The notes under the pieces: model-generated
Database searches by the model: none
What the model was told of the DNA's origin: nothing
The model's input: only the letters and a program-made list of their open reading frames with translations
Assembly: GCA_016291275.1 (NCBI GenBank)
Contig: JAEEWY010000053.1
Location: 1-9,015, forward strand
Source of the DNA: Methanobrevibacter sp.
GTDB taxonomy: Archaea; Methanobacteriota; Methanobacteria; Methanobacteriales; Methanobacteriaceae
DNA length: 9,015 nt
Direction of reading: 5' to 3'
Made by a program: the position numbers and the translations under genes
Part shown: positions 5,785-9,015 of the stretch, one piece after another
How the letters are laid out: each line of letters begins with the position of its first letter
How positions within the stretch are numbered: position 1 is the stretch's first letter

Positions 5785-6276
5785 ATGCTAAGTGAAGAGG
5801 AACTTAGAAGACTTATAGAAAGCTTGAGCATAAGGGAAATCATAGAGCCTGCACTTGATAACTGGACAGCTTATGAATCAACCGGGAAAACAATCATCAA
5901 CCTAAAGACTGGAAAGGTTCAAGGAATCGGATTGAATATAAACGAATTGCTTGATATGAGCCATGACAATGACCATATTGAACTCTATAAGATTGAATCT
6001 GAAGAGGAATTGTATGATGAAGAGGAGATTCTGGATGGTGATGAATACGAAAGGTTCCTTGAATTCAAATTGAAAAAAGAAGAGAATGAAGAGTATTTCG
6101 ATGACTATGACCCAGAACTCTTGGACGAGTTCTGCAGGATAGAATCAATCGATAAAAAAGAAAGGCAAATAAAGATTCTCATTGAAGATTACGAGGAATA
6201 CCATTTCAACAATTATCAGGACTTCGAACATTCAATAATCTTAAGATACTACGATGAGGATGACTATACCTATTAA
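5785..6276 (+). CDS. Highly acidic protein of unknown function, between priS and priL
   Basis: This encodes a 163-residue soluble protein I do not recognise. It contains 49 Asp/Glu against about 17 Lys/Arg (net charge near -32), with the acidic residues densest from about residue 60 onward (stretches such as ESEEELYDEEE and EENEEYFDDYD). There is no signal peptide or membrane segment. The first 50 residues look like a helix followed by a small beta region (GKTIINLKTGKVQGIGL, about 44-60). The upstream ATG at 5758 would add nine residues but has no SD, whereas GGAGA (5774-5778) lies six bases before the ATG at 5785, so I prefer 5785. It is divergent from priS and convergent with priL (29 bp between stops). 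The location suggests a replication link, and strong acidity allows DNA mimicry or binding of a basic partner, but neither is shown. A distant likeness to the UPF0158 family is possible and unproven. Confidence 0.8.
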   Translation: MLSEEELRRLIESLSIREIIEPALDNWTAYESTGKTIINLKTGKVQGIGLNINELLDMSHDNDHIELYKIESEEELYDEEEILDGDEYERFLEFKLKKEENEEYFDDYDPELLDEFCRIESIDKKERQIKILIEDYEEYHFNNYQDFEHSIILRYYDEDDYTY

Positions 6277-6305
6277 TCATAAACTGTTTTAAAATTAAGT
6301 AAACA

Positions 6306-7667
6306 CTATTCTTTAGAATCCTCTTTAGAGCTATCACCAGAAGGCAATTCACCATTCTTGCTCATTATCCACTTTTTCCTTGAGTAATAGCTCAATGGAT
6401 TGTTTATCTTAGCGCAATCCTTATTTTCCTTACAAAGATGTGGCAAATGCATCTTGATCTTTTCACAACTCATTGGAGTGTACCATTTGGTCTCTCCCTC
6501 ATTTTCAAGACTTACTTCCTCATGCATTCCAAATCCTAATTTTGATATGATGTTTATCTTTTCCTGAGGCTGGTCTTCAAATAAAGGAGGAGTACAGTTG
6601 TCTGCTGCTTCGAAGATTAGTGGCAATATCTCATTTAAGGTAATGTTCAGGTTTGTATCAATGTCTGAAACCTTTACTGTTCTGTCTGAACCGAAAATCC
6701 CTGGATAAAGCCTTGCATAGGATACAAATGATGTCAAAAGCAATACGATTGCATCATTTCTTCCACCGGATGAAACACCATTTACAGTGTTTTCAATGCA
6801 TGGAGGGAAAGCCTCCCTAATGAGTTTTCCAATTTCCATATTGCCGTAAGCGCCACCGCTTGCATAATAAGTGCTGTATTTTGCCAATGACTCTGTAATT
6901 GTCTCATCAAGCATTTCACCTAATTCCACAATTGCAGGGTGCATTTCAACAATAGCCAATTGGTCTTGAATTGACTTTATGTAATTTTCAGTGTTTTGCA
7001 TCAGCAATTTAGTTAAAATTAGCTCTCTAAGGTTATCTCCAATCAATATGTCGTAAATCCTATCTGGAGACCTGTCAGTGAATTCATCACCAAAGGAGAA
7101 AACAAACTCTTCCCTATCCAAAACTATTTCCCCATTCTGAAGAACAAGGTCTGTCAATGATAATTTCTTAGTGGCAATCAAATCCTTTAGGAAAGACCAT
7201 TCAATGCCATCCTGAATAAGCAAATCGCTTAAGATCTCATTTACAGCCTCTTTCCTTTCAGATAACGGAAGCTTGATTAACCTATCCTCAATCATCAGTC
7301 CTTGAGATTCCACAAACAGCTTAACCTCACGGGAACCTGGCCTAAACTTATTAGCGATTGCTTGCGCCAATATATGAAAGGCAATGGTATCATATTCAGC
7401 AATCATTTCATTGGAAAAGTAGGCATAATCATTAGGATTGAAATTCTTATTGTTTTTACGTTCAATATACCATTTTATTCTATTTATAGCCAAATCTACA
7501 AGAGTTTCAGGAACAACTTCCTGATTGGAAATGGTTTGACGGTTGGTATGGATAACAATATCCATAAGATCATCATTTTGGGAATATATCTCTTCAAGAC
7601 CGCCTAATCCCCTTACTATATTCCTTCCTTCCTGTGATAGGGGATTCAAATAAGAAACTAAAACCAT
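6306..7667 (-). CDS. priL: DNA primase large subunit PriL (iron-sulfur)
   Basis: This is the regulatory/large subunit of archaeal primase, 453 residues, which binds PriS and helps set initiation and primer length. The N-terminal two-thirds is largely helical (for example the stretch with WYIERKNNKNFNPNDYAYFS, about 89-108). The C-terminal iron-sulfur domain is recognised from four cysteines in the expected arrangement: C358 (NCTPPLF), C401 (MSCEKIK), C412 (HLCKEN) and C418 (KDCAKI). It then has the family ending NPLSYYSRK (423-431). All four presumptive [4Fe-4S] ligands are present. The last 20 residues are a polar, acidic tail. The start is supported by AGGAGT (7674-7679) six bases before the ATG. 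A TATA box AATATATAAAAG (minus, 7737-7748) implies a leader of about 50 nt, so priL has its own promoter and is separated from priS by the acidic gene. Confidence 0.95.
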   Translation of the reverse strand: MVLVSYLNPLSQEGRNIVRGLGGLEEIYSQNDDLMDIVIHTNRQTISNQEVVPETLVDLAINRIKWYIERKNNKNFNPNDYAYFSNEMIAEYDTIAFHILAQAIANKFRPGSREVKLFVESQGLMIEDRLIKLPLSERKEAVNEILSDLLIQDGIEWSFLKDLIATKKLSLTDLVLQNGEIVLDREEFVFSFGDEFTDRSPDRIYDILIGDNLRELILTKLLMQNTENYIKSIQDQLAIVEMHPAIVELGEMLDETITESLAKYSTYYASGGAYGNMEIGKLIREAFPPCIENTVNGVSSGGRNDAIVLLLTSFVSYARLYPGIFGSDRTVKVSDIDTNLNITLNEILPLIFEAADNCTPPLFEDQPQEKINIISKLGFGMHEEVSLENEGETKWYTPMSCEKIKMHLPHLCKENKDCAKINNPLSYYSRKKWIMSKNGELPSGDSSKEDSKE

Positions 7668-7736
7668 TCAATTACTCCTAAAGTTCTCATGACCATAAAT
7701 AGCCTAATAATTTAATGATATTTTTTAAAAAATCAG

Positions 7737-7748
7737 CTTTTATATATT
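7737..7748 (-). promoter_or_regulatory. TATA box of priL
   Basis: The minus strand reads AATATATAAAAG, a near-ideal archaeal TATA element. The expected transcription start is near 7716, about 50 nt from the priL ATG. Confidence 0.5.
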
Positions 7749-7907
7749 ATACTATAATTCAATACTTTAAATAATTTTTTATAATGAAATTTTTCTAAAT
7801 GATTAAAATATTGATTTAAACATTCGAAATTATAAAAAACTTGTTAAATTATAGTTAAATTGAAAAATAACAATTATACTATTAAATTTAGGTGAAATAT
7901 TAGCAAA

Positions 7908-7918
7908 TATTTAAATAA
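7908..7918 (+). promoter_or_regulatory. TATA-like element just upstream of the first pilin-like gene
   Basis: The plus strand reads TATTTAAATAA about 25-30 bp before the ATG at 7941, and no SD precedes that ATG. A start at the usual distance would fall within a few bases of the ATG, giving a leaderless or nearly leaderless mRNA. An AGGTGA further upstream (7890-7895) is too far from the ATG to serve it. Confidence 0.35.
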
Positions 7919-7940
7919 TGATAAAATTAAAAGAATACCT

Positions 7941-8405
7941 ATGGATTCAAAAGGAATAATCAATATAGAACTTTTATTTTGCACATTGATTGTAATACTG
8001 CTTTTAATTGTCAATTTGCCTATGATAGAAAATGGCTTGAATTCCAATATTGAAATCCATGAAAACAGCAAAGGAAGGATTTTGGCAAATCATATTGCAG
8101 ATTCTATAAATGAAGTTAATTCAAATGAATATGGATTTAGAAAGAAGATAAAAATGCCTGAATCGATAGATGGAAAGTTCTACAAGGTAATTGTAAATGA
8201 AAGGGAAACGATTGTTGAATTCAATAAAAGAGATGGAAAATCAGCTATCAATCCAATAAAACTTGTAGATTCAAGCAATAAAACAATAGAAAGTATGGAA
8301 TTGTATAATGGAAGAACATATCTGATTGAAAAAACATTGGTAAATGACAACCATACTGATACAATCAATCAAAGTTCAATACTGATCAGACAAGTGGAAA
8401 ACTAA
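7941..8405 (+). CDS. Class III signal peptide (type IV pilin-like) protein 1
   Basis: This encodes a 154-residue protein with an archaeal type IV prepilin-like N-terminus. The short leader MDSKG is followed by IINIELLF, so cleavage by an EppA/FlaK-type prepilin peptidase is expected after Gly5. Glutamate falls at mature position +5 (E10), and a hydrophobic helix runs to about residue 28 (SKGIINIELLFCTLIVILLLIVNL). The usual Gln at +1 is Ile here. The remaining 125 residues are polar and include three N-glycosylation sequons (NKT, NHT, NQS), as expected for a surface-exposed domain. The second pilin-like gene begins 32 bases after this stop, so the two are probably cotranscribed. Function may be a minor pilin or surface adhesin subunit; the globular domain is not recognised. 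No in-window prepilin peptidase or assembly ATPase was found. Confidence 0.8.
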   Translation: MDSKGIINIELLFCTLIVILLLIVNLPMIENGLNSNIEIHENSKGRILANHIADSINEVNSNEYGFRKKIKMPESIDGKFYKVIVNERETIVEFNKRDGKSAINPIKLVDSSNKTIESMELYNGRTYLIEKTLVNDNHTDTINQSSILIRQVEN

Positions 8406-8437
8406 AAGAGATTTTTTACCTAATTCGAAGGAATATT

Positions 8438-8941
8438 ATGAAAATAGATAAAAAAGGCCAAATTACTGTAGAATTACTGCTACTCATTAGCTTTGCACTT
8501 ATTACAGCAATTTTATTAGCAAATGCAATTATTGATGCAAATGAATTGAATGTTGCAATGGATTCAGCAAGAGAAGGTGCTTTTGAAGGAATTTCATCAA
8601 ATGGATTGGCAATTTATCCAAAGGAATCCTATGACAACTATTCAAAAGACCCTAAGAAACAGCCATTGCTTAGAGAAAAGTGCATAAAAATAATCAGGAT
8701 AAACCAAACTATTAAGGGAAAGGACAATTTCAATAGAACCAGAATACAATTGAAGATTTATGCATCATCTCCAGATGTGAGAACAAAGGAAGAGAAGGAA
8801 GCAGTTGGAGACAGAATAAATTATAATGTTAGAAAAAGCATTACACAGTCATTCAAGAGTGAAAACATTACAAATAAGCTGTTTAATCCTGCAATTTCGA
8901 ATAAGTATAGTTTCACTACAGCAAATGTAGTTTGGGTTTGA
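8438..8941 (+). CDS. Class III signal peptide (type IV pilin-like) protein 2
   Basis: This encodes a 167-residue pilin-like protein. The leader MKIDKKG is followed by QITVELLLLISFALITAILL, matching the archaeal class III motif: cleavage after Gly7, Gln at +1, Glu at +5 (E12), and a hydrophobic helix to about residue 31. The mature domain is polar and has four sequons (NYS, NQT, NRT, NIT). AAGGAA (8428-8433) lies four bases before the ATG, a modest SD. A T6 run (8412-8417) lies in the 32-base gap after the first pilin-like gene and could cause partial termination, which would lower its level relative to the first gene. It is probably a structural or minor pilin and has a more canonical signal than its neighbour. 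The gene ends at 8941 and no T-rich terminator follows on the plus strand, so the transcript may continue past the window. Confidence 0.85.
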   Translation: MKIDKKGQITVELLLLISFALITAILLANAIIDANELNVAMDSAREGAFEGISSNGLAIYPKESYDNYSKDPKKQPLLREKCIKIIRINQTIKGKDNFNRTRIQLKIYASSPDVRTKEEKEAVGDRINYNVRKSITQSFKSENITNKLFNPAISNKYSFTTANVVWV

Positions 8942-9015
8942 AAAAAAATATTAAAAAAATAGAAAATAGAAAAATTTGAAATAAAAAATAGTAAAAAAAT
9001 TAAAAAAAGATTATT
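8942..9015 (-). terminator. A-rich tract at the window end, probable terminator of a minus-strand gene
   Basis: The plus strand is a succession of A-runs with almost no T-runs. Its minus strand looks like the oligo-T tracts found behind sstT and the sequon-rich gene. I infer that a minus-strand gene ends just right of the window, convergent with the pilin-like pair. Confidence 0.3.

Noticed and set aside
7302..7607. 101-codon open frame antisense to priL
   Set aside because: It lies wholly within a certain primase gene, has no SD or recognisable motif, and is explained as a shadow frame.
7899..7940. In-frame upstream extension of the first pilin-like gene after AGGTGA (7890-7895)
   Set aside because: It would need an ATT start, and it would give an overlong charged leader before the class III signal.
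1..9015. CRISPR array, tRNA/rRNA genes, insertion sequence or prophage
   Set aside because: No regularly spaced direct repeats, cloverleaf-type segments, transposase or integrase motifs were seen on either strand by eye.

Overview
The window looks like chromosome of a host-associated methanogenic archaeon of the order Methanobacteriales, most likely Methanobrevibacter. It is very AT-rich, with A/T-only intergenic tracts. It encodes both subunits of archaeal/eukaryotic-type DNA primase (PriS and PriL) and two archaeal class III (type IV pilin-like) signal-peptide proteins. Start codons follow Shine-Dalgarno (SD) sequences of the GGAGGTGAT type, and T-rich tracts rather than hairpin terminators follow several stop codons. 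The genus is inferred from overall sequence character, not from a database search.

Layout, left to right. Minus strand: sstT, a sodium:serine/threonine symporter (158-1420); an ARPP-1-like domain protein (1624-2619); a von Willebrand factor A (vWA) protein with a complete MIDAS motif (2733-3488). A 546-bp gap without a convincing gene follows (3489-4034). It appears to hold the vWA promoter, an operator-like palindrome over the promoter, a strong hairpin upstream, and a structured 5' leader with a four-codon mini-ORF. Next on the minus strand are a small secreted or membrane-anchored protein packed with N-glycosylation sequons (4035-4436) and priS (4617-5603). A very acidic protein of unknown function is on the plus strand (5785-6276), between priS and priL. 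priL (6306-7667, minus) converges on it. The plus strand then carries two consecutive pilin-like proteins (7941-8405 and 8438-8941), and the window ends in an A-rich tract.

How the genes may work together. PriS and PriL form the primase heterodimer for replication priming, but here they are not in one operon: a divergent/convergent acidic gene separates them. The vWA and ARPP-1 genes are codirectional, 113 bp apart, and are the best candidate for an accessory (stress or conflict-type) module; the vWA gene has unusually elaborate upstream control signals and two good start sites. The two class III proteins, and possibly the sequon-rich protein, belong to the cell-surface repertoire. SstT is a housekeeping-type importer of a bacterial-looking family with its own inverted-repeat operator candidate. 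No tRNA, rRNA, CRISPR array, transposase or insertion sequence was seen.
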